From Thermoproteota archaeon (lineage in GTDB: Archaea; Thermoproteota; Korarchaeia; Korarchaeales; Korarchaeaceae): 64,000 nt of DNA. The translations under genes were made by a program, and so were the position numbers. Location of the stretch: positions 26,998-90,997 of the forward strand of contig JAOZGN010000024.1 in the NCBI GenBank assembly GCA_027491555.1, in the 5' to 3' direction. Each line of letters opens with the position of its first letter. The first letter of the stretch is position 1. The notes beneath the pieces are model-generated. The model had not been told where the DNA came from. It saw only the letters and a list, made by a program, of their open reading frames with translations, and made no database searches. Below are positions 52,112 to 59,468 of the stretch, one piece after another.

Positions 52112-52156
52112 CTGACTCGCACTTCCTCGGTTCGTTGGAAGACCCAGCTCTCAATG

Positions 52157-52166
52157 AAATTTAAAC
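52157..52166. promoter_or_regulatory. Shared AT box between ssb and tatA
   Basis: AAATTTAAAC can be read as a TATA box on both strands. Rightwards it predicts transcription start near 52188 and a leaderless ATG 52193 for tatA. Leftwards it predicts start near 52135 for ssb with a leader of about 24 nt. One AT box may thus serve both genes. Confidence 0.45.
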
Positions 52167-52192
52167 GTGCGCGGGGGTTTGGTCTCGACGCG

Positions 52193-52519
52193 ATGATCAG
52201 CTGCCTGTTGGAGGCCGAGGGAGGACTGATCACCTTGCTCGACTTGGGCCCCTCGGAGATACTCCTCCTCATGATAATCGCTCTGATATTGTTTGGTCCC
52301 AGTAAGCTTCCGGAACTGGGAAGGAGCCTGGGTGAGGCCCTGAGAGAGTTCAGAGAGGCCTCTCAGGGGAGATCACCTCCCCAGATCCAGAAGACGCCGC
52401 CGGCTCGCGGAGAGAAGACCGTCAGAGATCTAGCGAGGGATCTAGGCATAGACCCGGCCGGAAAGACCGACGAGGAACTCGAGGCGCTCATTCGAGAGAT
52501 GATCAGGGGTTCCTCTTAG
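52193..52519 (+). CDS. tatA: TatA, twin-arginine translocation protein
   Basis: This 108-aa protein has one N-terminal membrane helix (PSEILLLMIIALILFGPSKL), the hinge GPSKLPELGRSLGEALREFREA (split here as two motifs) and a charged, proline-containing cytoplasmic tail. The frame is open much further upstream, but the promoter at 52157-52166 and the membrane helix position favour ATG 52193. TatA forms the Tat pore. Clients in the window include the molybdoenzyme and the phosphoesterase at 32 kb. Its 3' end overlaps tatC by 17 nt. Confidence 0.86.
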   Translation: MISCLLEAEGGLITLLDLGPSEILLLMIIALILFGPSKLPELGRSLGEALREFREASQGRSPPQIQKTPPARGEKTVRDLARDLGIDPAGKTDEELEALIREMIRGSS

Positions 52520-53402
52520 GCTCAAGCTTGGTGGCGAGCAGGGCGGCGAGGCCGTACAGGACGAAGAACGGCAGAATCAGCATCATCATGCTCACAGGAG
52601 TAGGGTCAGGCGTCAGGATCGCGGCGGCCGCCGAGATTATGAAGAACACGGTCCTCCACTTCTTCTTCAGGGTCTCGGACCTCACGAATCCCATCTTGGC
52701 GGCCAGTGCTACTGCCAGCGGGAAGGTGAAGAACAGGCCGGAGGAGACCATGCCGAGCAGGACGAAGTTGAAGAATTGTTTAACCGAGAACGTGAGCTCC
52801 ACGCCGGAACCCAGGTTTATCCAGGCCAGTATCGCAAACGTGGCTGGTATGATCAGATAGTACGCGTAGAAGGCTCCCAGCAAGAAGAGGACAGCGAATG
52901 CAAGCGAAAAACCTATCAGGAGCTTTTTCTCCCTTGGAAAGAGGGCCGGCTTGAGGTAGGCGTAGATCTGATAGCCCACATAGGGCGAGGTGATCAAGAG
53001 ACCGACTAGGATCGCCAGATATATCATGACCTCTATCCCGTCGAGCCATCCGTAGGCGATCAGCTTGATGTTGACCTCCTGGGCACCTAGGAGGGCTCCA
53101 AACCTGTTGGCGAACTTGTTCGTGGATTCTAGGAGGTGGTCCCGCATGTAGAAAAATATGCTCAAGACGAGTGGGGTGTACCCGCCGCCCCCCGGGTTGC
53201 TCCCGAAGACTAGAGAGGATGGAATCGCGGTGACCGCGATGGATGCGCCGATCACCGCGAAAAGCACCCTCCTCAGCCTGACCAGCAGCTCGACGATGTG
53301 CTCCTGGATGGGCCGAGGGACATCCTCAGGCGGCTGGGACAACCCCCACCTCACCCCCTCATTCAGGGCCCCCAAACTTACAGTTATTGGGAGAGGCCTC
53401 AA
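52503..53402 (-). CDS. tatC: TatC, twin-arginine signal receptor
   Basis: This 299-aa protein with six membrane segments includes ITSPYVGYQIYAYLKPALFP, LIIPATFAILAWINLG and FPLAVALAAKMGFV plus ILTPDPTPVSMMMLILP, all typical TatC parts. It binds the twin-arginine signal. The N-terminus has an extra 35 residues before the conserved HIVELLVRLRR. TTG 53402 overlaps the PqqD-like stop, so both are probably translated together. Convergent, 17-nt overlap with tatA. Confidence 0.88.
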   Translation of the reverse strand: MRPLPITVSLGALNEGVRWGLSQPPEDVPRPIQEHIVELLVRLRRVLFAVIGASIAVTAIPSSLVFGSNPGGGGYTPLVLSIFFYMRDHLLESTNKFANRFGALLGAQEVNIKLIAYGWLDGIEVMIYLAILVGLLITSPYVGYQIYAYLKPALFPREKKLLIGFSLAFAVLFLLGAFYAYYLIIPATFAILAWINLGSGVELTFSVKQFFNFVLLGMVSSGLFFTFPLAVALAAKMGFVRSETLKKKWRTVFFIISAAAAILTPDPTPVSMMMLILPFFVLYGLAALLATKLEPKRNP

Positions 53403-53665
53403 ACCCCGGGAGACCTCTTCAGGACGACTCCCTCGCTGCAGAGGCTCTCGAGGAACTTTTCAATGTCCTTAACGGCCTGAGCCTCGTCGTCGAACTCCCA
53501 CTCCTCAGAGAGGAGATCCACTATTCCCTCTGGGGATAACCAGTCCCCGGAGATCAGGCTGAGCACGACGGCGGCCTCCTCATTCAGCTCGTAGAGATTG
53601 CCGCTCTCTTCATCCACTAAGAAGCTCCCCTCGACGTAGGCCCCTTCTCGAAGTCTGTACTCCAG
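53399..53665 (-). CDS. PqqD-like small protein (probable CTG start)
   Basis: This 88-residue protein has the PqqD pattern: LEYRLREGAYVEGSFLV, NLYELNEEAAVVLSLISGDW, EGIVDLLSEEW and a helical end. PqqD domains present peptides to radical SAM enzymes. No such enzyme is adjacent. From GTG 53617 the first strands would be lost. CTG 53663-53665 lies 6 nt after AGGTGA (53672-53677) and about 15 nt after the transcription start predicted from the TATA GTTATAAGC (53701-53709, minus). I accept CTG as start. Role with tatC unclear. Confidence 0.62.
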   Translation of the reverse strand: MEYRLREGAYVEGSFLVDEESGNLYELNEEAAVVLSLISGDWLSPEGIVDLLSEEWEFDDEAQAVKDIEKFLESLCSEGVVLKRSPGV

Positions 53666-53716
53666 GCGCTATCACCTTCTCCCCGCCATCGCTCGATTCC
53701 GCTTATAACGCTTGAG

Positions 53717-54415
53717 TCAAGATCCGAATCTCCTGTACAGCAGCGCGACGGGATCGCCAACCATCACCGAGAGGACGTAACCCACCAGGATCAAGGGGAG
53801 AAGAGGGTATGCTGGCACGTACCACTTGCACTCCTCCTTGGGCTCGGTCGGCTCCAGCGGCGCCAGTAGCCGAGAGAAGTCGAATCTTCTCCGTCCAGAT
53901 TTTCTGATTTCGGCTGGCACTGCCCCCAGGCTGGGTCTGGGAGAGAGCAGAGCGAGGGCCATTATCTTTCGGTGCAGGGGTTCGTCAAATCCCTCTAGAA
54001 GAGAGGGGTCTCTCCAAACCCTGTAGAGGTTCACGGTAAGCTGCCCCAGGGGGATGAGCACTAGGGAGGCCTTTGAGTAGATGAAGGAGGAGAGGGCTGG
54101 CGGTATAAGTAGGCCGTTTGCAACGGGCTGAACAACCTCTATCGTGAGATAAGCCAGTACGTCAGCCTCGCCCATTAGTCTCAGCTTCCATGAGACCAAG
54201 AGAAGAAGTCCGAGAGGAGCGAACCCGAGTAGCTGTGAAGCAAGCTCGCTAGGGGCCAGTATTCCACTCCAGAGGCAGTATCCGTTCAGCGCGATTCCGG
54301 TGACGCAGGCAAATATCCACAGCCTGTCGTCTATCATCCTCCCCTTGAGGTCCTGGATCGAAGCCGCCGCGAGCGTGATTACTAGGATGGCCGAGGAGAC
54401 GTCCTGAGCGCGCAC
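53717..54415 (-). CDS. Archaeal prepilin peptidase (A24 aspartate protease)
   Basis: This 232-aa membrane protease cleaves class III signal peptides. The first aspartate motif SIQDLKGRMIDDRLW follows helix one, and the GxxD-type motif is in RLMGEADVLAYLTIE. Six hydrophobic segments are visible. The frame is open to GTG 54436, but the TATA GTTAAAAAC (54439-54447, minus) predicts transcription start at 54416, so GTG 54415 is the likely leaderless start. It stands at the head of the pilus cluster and divergently from the first pilin. Confidence 0.8.
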   Translation of the reverse strand: MRAQDVSSAILVITLAAASIQDLKGRMIDDRLWIFACVTGIALNGYCLWSGILAPSELASQLLGFAPLGLLLLVSWKLRLMGEADVLAYLTIEVVQPVANGLLIPPALSSFIYSKASLVLIPLGQLTVNLYRVWRDPSLLEGFDEPLHRKIMALALLSPRPSLGAVPAEIRKSGRRRFDFSRLLAPLEPTEPKEECKWYVPAYPLLPLILVGYVLSVMVGDPVALLYRRFGS

Positions 54416-54497
54416 TACCAGGGGTAATCTAAGCACAGGTTTTTAACTGGCTCTGGTGAGCGATCCTTTGACCGAGTGAGGGTGAGGTTAGTCCAAA

Positions 54498-54953
54498 GTG
54501 GTCAGGAGGCCCGGGATCTCAAGGGTTGCCATAACGGCGGTGCTGCTGGTGCTGGGAATAGTGGCCGCCACGATGGTTTTCAGTCTAACGCGGGGGGCCC
54601 TCCTACACTTTGTTGGTCTCGCCGAGAGCAGGACTCCTAAAGCTACCCTTGAGATAATCCCCCCGGGCCTCAACGAGTCGGGGGGGCGAGTAAAGGTCTA
54701 CCTCAGAAACCTGGGGCCGGACAACCTGCCGGTCGAGGGCCCAGAGGCCTGGACAGTGGTCATCGACGGGAGCGTGTATTCAGTCCTCCGAATCGAAGAT
54801 GCTAATGGCATGGCGTTGTCATCCTCTGACGAGATCGGAGTTGGTCAGATATTCACGGTGGTTCTTAACGACCCGGTTGACCTCACCTCCCCTCACGACG
54901 TCGCTGTTTACGGGCCCTTCTCCACGAGGGCAAGGGCAGGATACTCTCCTTAG
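54498..54953 (+). CDS. Archaeal type IV pilin-like protein
   Basis: This 151-aa protein has a class III signal peptide: MVRRPGISRVAITAVLLVLG, with cleavage expected after the glycine of RRPG. A hydrophobic helix follows, then a beta-rich exported domain. Resembles the other pilin at 57700 in its N-terminus (ISRVA). GTG 54498. The substrate of the adjacent prepilin peptidase. A typical archaeal pilus or adhesion subunit. Confidence 0.75.
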   Translation: MVRRPGISRVAITAVLLVLGIVAATMVFSLTRGALLHFVGLAESRTPKATLEIIPPGLNESGGRVKVYLRNLGPDNLPVEGPEAWTVVIDGSVYSVLRIEDANGMALSSSDEIGVGQIFTVVLNDPVDLTSPHDVAVYGPFSTRARAGYSP

Positions 54954-54997
54954 AGATCGTGCTGCGGACGCAAAGTTTCAATGGGGTCCAGTGCCTT

Positions 54998-55080
54998 AGC
55001 TTGAATAACAAGCTGAACGCTTCGTCGCCAACCTGTTGCGTAAAGATTTCTGAAGGAATCTTTCCACCAAAGGTTATTTA
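54998..55080 (+). promoter_or_regulatory. Promoter region of the long pilin-like gene, two inverted repeats
   Basis: The perfect inverted repeat AGCTTG-AATAA-CAAGCT covers 54998-55014. A second, AAAGATT-N8-AATCTTT, covers 55042-55063 about 9 nt before the TATA GGTTATTTA (55072-55080). Transcription start near 55104 gives a leaderless message with the adjacent ATGs at 55101/55104. The position upstream of the TATA fits an activator site. Confidence 0.5.
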
Positions 55081-55100
55081 GGAGTGTTGCCCAACACTAT

Positions 55101-56642
55101 ATGATGAAGGGTTGGGAGGTGGAGGCGTTGAGAAATAGGGCTAGGCAGGGAGCGGGCGGCGTGGTGTTGATAGCCTTTGCGCTAGCGCTGCTAGTCGTCC
55201 TCTCCACCGAGCTTATGATCCCCGCGCCGGTGAAGGCAGACGCAACGTTCAGAGAAAAGTTTCAGGACCTGCGCGACTATGTCACGGGGGTAACGGCCGC
55301 AGCGCAAGCACTACCACCAGAAAAGAGAGTGGATTACATCATGAGCTCGCTAGACTCATACTCGCAGGAGATGGCTGAGAGCGGCTTGGTCATCACATTC
55401 TACTACGACGACAGCACGGGCGAGATCTGGTACTATGCAGAGCATGGGGAGAACTACGCCGTCGGAAGGGTACCCATCGTAGTATCGGTGGGAGAGTATG
55501 GGGGGTCTGGAGCTGGAGAAGGGGGGTCTGGTGGCAGTGGAGGATCCGGAGGCAGCGATGAGTCGCCCTGTGTCCTGAGCGACACCTGCCCCGTGGAATT
55601 CAGCATAGAGAGCGCATCCCTGGGGTCTCTCAGCGTAACAGGGACAATAAGATTCGTCGCGGGGAATTCTTTCTGGATCTACAGAGTGGGGAGCGGCTGG
55701 AGGCGGAAGAGCTGGAAGCTCTACCACGTAATGCCCGGACAGGCTGTTGAGATCACGCTCGCCGAGAACGTTGGGGCGACATACGTATCCGTGGACGACG
55801 ACAGAGTCATAGTCGGCTCGGCCGGCTACACTACAGTCGTCGCGTCATTGAAGGTGGACGGAGAGGAGGTGCTGAGCGAGGCCCCGATCGCAATACTGCT
55901 GGACGCAAGAGCTGAAGACGGTTCCGTTAGTGCCAACCTCAGGTTGTACTACCGGGCAGATTTTGGCACCATGGAAGCCAGCCTTACCGACGGGAGCGGC
56001 GATTGGACTTACTCCGGCGACGCCTCTGGCATGGAAATAGTTGTCGATGGGATCTCAAGGGGAACCGTGGTCTACGCCGGCGATCCTGCCTGGGGAGGCG
56101 CTCTGAGGGCTGAGGGATGCGCTTCGAGCGCCAAGGTAGGTGACAGAACGTTTCCAGCGGAGTCCTGCGAGGGTGACGGGCAGTCAGCTGGACTTAGCGG
56201 GCCACCAATAGAGTGGAGGGTCCCGTGCTGCAGGCATGGGTATGGTTCCCATCATTGCAAGTGCGCATGTGAGGAGTTTAACAAGACCCTGGTGATACAC
56301 GTCCCGCCGGGCGCGAATTTCAAGGTCACCAGGGCGGTGTTCATCAAAAGCAACATAGACGAAGACATCACGGTGAGGGTGGAGGGAGGCCCCGAGCTGG
56401 TGGGCGCCCACGTAGTCGTGATGCAGCCACACCAGGTGCGCTGGTTTGAGGGGAACGAGTTTGAGTTCGAACTGAAGGGACACAGCAGGGCCGTGGTTGC
56501 ATTCTTCGTGTTCAGCAAGTCCGACATAGAGGGCCTAGCCCACTCCTACGTGTATGTCTACCCAGTGGACGGAGAGTTCGCGGGCATAAGGGACACGCTC
56601 ACCATATCTTGGGAAACCGAGTGTGGAGGCTGCAGAGGCTAA
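55101..56642 (+). CDS. Long pilin-like protein with Gly/Ser linker (paralog of 56778 gene)
   Basis: This 513-aa exported protein has an N-terminal pilin-like signal (RARQGAGG then VVLIAFALALLVVLSTELM). Residues 46-130 form a conserved domain, and about 134-152 is a Gly/Ser linker. A large middle domain (about 156-398) contains several Cys pairs (CVLSDTCP, PCCRHGYGSHHCKCACEE). Residues 399-513 form a domain shared with the 57-kb paralog (FKVTRAVFIKS). The middle domain is absent from the paralog. ATG 55101 is leaderless; TTG 55128 with GGAGGTGG before it is an alternative. Probably a pilus tip or adhesin. Confidence 0.62.
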   Translation: MMKGWEVEALRNRARQGAGGVVLIAFALALLVVLSTELMIPAPVKADATFREKFQDLRDYVTGVTAAAQALPPEKRVDYIMSSLDSYSQEMAESGLVITFYYDDSTGEIWYYAEHGENYAVGRVPIVVSVGEYGGSGAGEGGSGGSGGSGGSDESPCVLSDTCPVEFSIESASLGSLSVTGTIRFVAGNSFWIYRVGSGWRRKSWKLYHVMPGQAVEITLAENVGATYVSVDDDRVIVGSAGYTTVVASLKVDGEEVLSEAPIAILLDARAEDGSVSANLRLYYRADFGTMEASLTDGSGDWTYSGDASGMEIVVDGISRGTVVYAGDPAWGGALRAEGCASSAKVGDRTFPAESCEGDGQSAGLSGPPIEWRVPCCRHGYGSHHCKCACEEFNKTLVIHVPPGANFKVTRAVFIKSNIDEDITVRVEGGPELVGAHVVVMQPHQVRWFEGNEFEFELKGHSRAVVAFFVFSKSDIEGLAHSYVYVYPVDGEFAGIRDTLTISWETECGGCRG

Positions 56643-56669
56643 GTTATGGTGAGAAGAAGCGGCTAAGCC

Positions 56670-56675
56670 TTTTTT
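56670..56675 (+). terminator. T-run terminator after the long pilin-like gene
   Basis: Six T residues lie about 28 nt after the stop, followed by a pyrimidine-rich stretch. This fits archaeal termination before the next promoter. Confidence 0.45.
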
Positions 56676-56724
56676 CTCCCCTGCTAACTTATTTTTGGGC
56701 CTTTCCCCTTCACTTGGCAGCCCG

Positions 56725-56743
56725 GGGCGCGCGCCCTTAATAG
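56725..56743 (+). promoter_or_regulatory. Perfect 12-bp palindrome abutting a TATA box
   Basis: GGGCGCGCGCCC (56725-56736) is followed immediately by TTAATAG-type TATA sequence (56736-56743) upstream of the GTG at 56778. Transcription start is predicted near 56766. The palindrome occupies the BRE position, so a protein bound here would compete with or recruit TFB. Confidence 0.45.
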
Positions 56744-56777
56744 GCCAGATGCCCCCTTTTCACGTGGTGGATACCTG

Positions 56778-57554
56778 GTGCCCTCTAGGAGGGGCGCGGG
56801 TGGTGTGCTGCTCATCGCCTTTGCCCTTGCTCTCTTGGTCATTCTGACAGTTGAGCTGATTCAAGTTAACCCGGTCTCGGCGGATGAAGAGTTCCACGCC
56901 GCGTTCAGAGACCTACGGGACTACGTTGCTGGTGTGATAGCCGCATCGCAGGCACTCCCGCCTGAAGAGGTAGTGAACTACGTTAACTCTTCGTTGAAAA
57001 CTTATGAGGAGGAAATGGCAGAGAGGGGCCTCGTCTTCACCTTCTACTACGACTCGGGGGACGGCATGATATGGTACTACCTCATGCACGGCGACAACTA
57101 CGCGGTTGGCGCCGTGCCTCTCGCGGCCCGGGAAACGGGCGGCTCGGGGGAAGGGGGGAGTGGTGGCTCGGGGGGAGGTGGGGAGGGAGGGCCGGCGCAT
57201 CTGCCAGTCGAGTTCAGCGTCCACAACCTGTCCCTGGAGGTGCCTAAGGGATGTAAGTTCAGGCTGACCAGGGCGGTCTTCATCAAGAGCTACCTGAACG
57301 AGAGCGCGCTGGTCAGGGTTGAGGGTGGAGAGGAGGTCATAGGGATGAAGATCGTCGTCCTCAAGCCTCACGAGGTGCTGAAGGTGAAGGGGAACGTGGC
57401 CGAGTTCCAGCTAGATGCCGGGGCCAGGGCCGTCGTGACGTTCTTCGTCTTCAGCACGGAGAGTCTCGGTGACTACTCCTACCTCTACGTTTACTCGATT
57501 AACCCGGACCTCAGCGATCAGAAGGATGTGCTCGTGATAGAGTGGCGACGCTGA
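56778..57554 (+). CDS. Short pilin-like protein with Gly/Ser linker (paralog of 55101 gene)
   Basis: This 258-aa protein has a pilin-like signal MPSRRGAGG followed by VLLIAFALALLVILTVEL, a domain to about residue 115, a Gly/Ser linker (116-136) and a beta-rich domain with CKFRLTRAVFIKSYLNES and RAVVTFFVFSTES. The same arrangement as the long paralog but without its middle domain. Starts at GTG 56778 with GGTGGAT upstream. Likely a duplication whose copies have diverged to serve as pilus or surface subunits. Confidence 0.62.
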   Translation: MPSRRGAGGVLLIAFALALLVILTVELIQVNPVSADEEFHAAFRDLRDYVAGVIAASQALPPEEVVNYVNSSLKTYEEEMAERGLVFTFYYDSGDGMIWYYLMHGDNYAVGAVPLAARETGGSGEGGSGGSGGGGEGGPAHLPVEFSVHNLSLEVPKGCKFRLTRAVFIKSYLNESALVRVEGGEEVIGMKIVVLKPHEVLKVKGNVAEFQLDAGARAVVTFFVFSTESLGDYSYLYVYSINPDLSDQKDVLVIEWRR

Positions 57555-57645
57555 GGGCGACTCTGGCAAAGGTAAAGCAGCAAGCTGGACGTTTGAAGAG
57601 TTAAGCGAGAAAGTCGGCGCATCGCTTGCGCGATACCACCGAAGG

Positions 57646-57694
57646 TTGGGAATCGTTTTTATTTAGACCGTGTAATCCCAAGTTACTTGGTGAT
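57646..57694 (+). promoter_or_regulatory. Pilin promoter with operator-like palindrome
   Basis: TTGGGA (57646-57651) and TCCCAA (57676-57681) bracket the TATA box GTTTTTATTTA (57655-57665). The perfect palindrome CCAAGT-T-ACTTGG (57678-57690) lies on the predicted transcription start (57687). The ribosome site GGTGAT (57689-57694) partly overlaps it. This arrangement suggests tight repression of the pilin gene. Confidence 0.55.
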
Positions 57695-57699
57695 CTGTC

Positions 57700-58164
57700 A
57701 TGAGAGCCGGAATATCGAGGGTAGCAGTCGAGGTTATACTGCTAGTGCTCGCGGTGGCCCTCGCGCTGCTGATATTCTCTCCGGTTGGGAGCTTCATCTT
57801 CTCGGCGCTGGGCAGGACTCAGCTAGCAGGCGGAGCAACTACGCTTGAGTTGATTTCAGTAAACGTGTTCTCTAATAATACGCTCAAGGTTGTGATAAAG
57901 AACCAAGGGCCCGGCAGCCTTACGGATTGCTATGATCCGGGCAACTGGACGGTCGTTGTAAAGCCTTCCGGTGGTGGTGAGTATCCCTTCACTCCTGATA
58001 GTGTCTCGGGGGATTCCGGCAATGACGAGGATCTTTCAGTGAGCGAGTCATGGACCTTGACCGTGGATGACGTTAGTTCCTCAGGCGTCACGCCTACTGA
58101 TACTTTCACGGTGATAGTATTCGGGCCTGAGGGTACTAGGGCTGAATATATCTACAGACCATAA
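57700..58164 (+). CDS. Archaeal type IV pilin
   Basis: This 154-aa pilin has the class III signal MRAGISRVAVEVILLVLAVA, with cleavage after RAG, then a hydrophobic helix and a beta-rich C-terminal domain (TTLELISVNVF, NTLKVVIKNQGPGSL). It is the most canonical pilin of the cluster. It starts at ATG 57700 with GGTGAT about 6 nt before. It is followed by a long AT-rich gap, so it is probably a single-gene transcript, fitting an abundant main subunit. Confidence 0.8.
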   Translation: MRAGISRVAVEVILLVLAVALALLIFSPVGSFIFSALGRTQLAGGATTLELISVNVFSNNTLKVVIKNQGPGSLTDCYDPGNWTVVVKPSGGGEYPFTPDSVSGDSGNDEDLSVSESWTLTVDDVSSSGVTPTDTFTVIVFGPEGTRAEYIYRP

Positions 58165-58450
58165 GCTTGAAGTCTTTAAACCCTTTTCTTTCTTACATCT
58201 CTACTCACTTTACATAACCATTTTTTAACGTGTCATTGTCTCATTTTTTAAAAAACCATGGGGTTTCTTAAGTTAAGTTCTCTTGTAAAATGCTCAGATG
58301 CAGCTGAATTTGTTTATAAGCATGATTTGTGTATTAATAATTCATAATATTAATAAGGATTATGGGGCCTAATGTTCAGCAGCAGGTCCCCTCGATGAAC
58401 TTAGGGGAGAGTTATAACTACCCTCACAGCAACTTGTACGTTGATCTGCA
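58165..58450. other. AT-rich intergenic gap with T-runs and repeats
   Basis: This 286-nt region is far more AT-rich than anything else in the window. It contains pyrimidine stretches that probably terminate pilin transcripts (about 58176-58195), and short repeats of CATTTTTTAA at about 58218 and 58241. A small inverted repeat AAACC-ATGG-GGTTT is at 58253-58266. TCCCCT-N10-AGGGGA at 58387-58408 is just before TATA GTTATAACT (58411-58419) of the next gene. No ORF of note. It could hide a small RNA, but none is recognisable. Confidence 0.5.
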
Positions 58451-58948
58451 GTGGAGGCCTCAATCGAGGCGGCTGTAGGAATCTTTCTAGGCCTCGTGAT
58501 CATCCTAGTGGCATATATCCTCTTCTTCCCCATGATTGAAGAGAGGCAGAGGCAGGCCGCCTTCATCCAGGCCAGGAACATGGCCTTGGAGCTGCACGAG
58601 GCTATAGAGAGCGTTGCGTCCGCTGGAAGGGGGACCCAGACCACGGTAAGATTTGAGGTGCCGCCTGACGTGGTTATCCACGCGGGACCCGGCTCAGAGT
58701 TGAACAAGAGTATCTGGATTAGGCTAAAGAATCCACCAGGATTCACTGGATCTGTCACCATAGCGAGCGGCGCCGTTACCGTGGTCAATCAGACTGTGGC
58801 TGACTCTGAGATAGTATTCAAGATAGCGACCATCACCGATTGGAATCTGACACTCTACGGGACGGTTCCTTCAGGCTCGGAGGTCCCGCTGGTTATATCC
58901 AACGTGGGTAACAAGACCATAGTCATCAGGGCCAGCTTGGGGGGATGA
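58451..58948 (+). CDS. Pilus-cluster single-TM protein A
   Basis: This 165-aa protein has an N-terminal hydrophobic helix directly after MEASIEAAVG (IFLGLVIILVAYILFFP), a charged region and a beta-rich external domain. The EAxVGI motif recurs in the gene at 59465, which suggests related membrane anchors. There is no clear class III cleavage site. The start GTG 58451 is set by the TATA at 58411-58419. Likely a pilus-assembly or minor pilin component. Confidence 0.6.
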   Translation: MEASIEAAVGIFLGLVIILVAYILFFPMIEERQRQAAFIQARNMALELHEAIESVASAGRGTQTTVRFEVPPDVVIHAGPGSELNKSIWIRLKNPPGFTGSVTIASGAVTVVNQTVADSEIVFKIATITDWNLTLYGTVPSGSEVPLVISNVGNKTIVIRASLGG

Positions 58949-58952
58949 ATCC

Positions 58953-59468
58953 TTGAGAAAGGCTCTCGTGTTCCTGGCCTCCGTGATCCCGGTACTCATA
59001 TTCGGGGGATTCGCCATATCCAGCCTGAGGTCTCAGTACGTCTCCAATCCCCAGGCGCTGGAGTCGGCCCTGGAATTCGCCACGGTACAGCTGTTTGAGA
59101 GTCCCGGGGACTGGAGTGCAGACCCGCCTGTGGCTGGTCTGGCCCTCACTGAGGGTCCTGAGAACTTCACGCTCATCTGGCCCTACGTGATAGACCCGGA
59201 GAAGTTGGAAAATATCTCTAACTTGGACTACGAGGACTTGAGGCGCTCTCTGGTCGCTGCTGGTCTCGACGTGCGAGTGGCCTTCTACGCCTACAACGAG
59301 ACCTCAAGGTCCTTCGAGGAAGACCCCTCGCTGACGATAGGTACCCCCGTCCTGAAGGAGAGCGCCCTCACTAGGGTTGTCTTCGTCTACCTCGCTGGCG
59401 ACGCTGACGTTGGATATACAACACTCACCGAGGGATTCTACAAGGCTGCCATAACAGTCACCGGGTGA
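58953..59468 (+). CDS. Pilus-cluster single-TM protein B
   Basis: This 171-aa protein begins with a hydrophobic segment KALVFLASVIPVLIFGGFAI, followed by an external domain with several N-glycosylation sequons (NFT, NIS, NET). No family match. The TTG start is 4 nt after the previous stop, and the end overlaps the next gene by 4 nt, so it belongs to one operon running from 58451 to the right. Confidence 0.58.
   Translation: MRKALVFLASVIPVLIFGGFAISSLRSQYVSNPQALESALEFATVQLFESPGDWSADPPVAGLALTEGPENFTLIWPYVIDPEKLENISNLDYEDLRRSLVAAGLDVRVAFYAYNETSRSFEEDPSLTIGTPVLKESALTRVVFVYLAGDADVGYTTLTEGFYKAAITVTG

Noticed and set aside
53717..54436. Start of the prepilin peptidase at GTG 54436
   Set aside because: The promoter geometry (TATA 54439-54447) places transcription start at about 54416, downstream of that codon.
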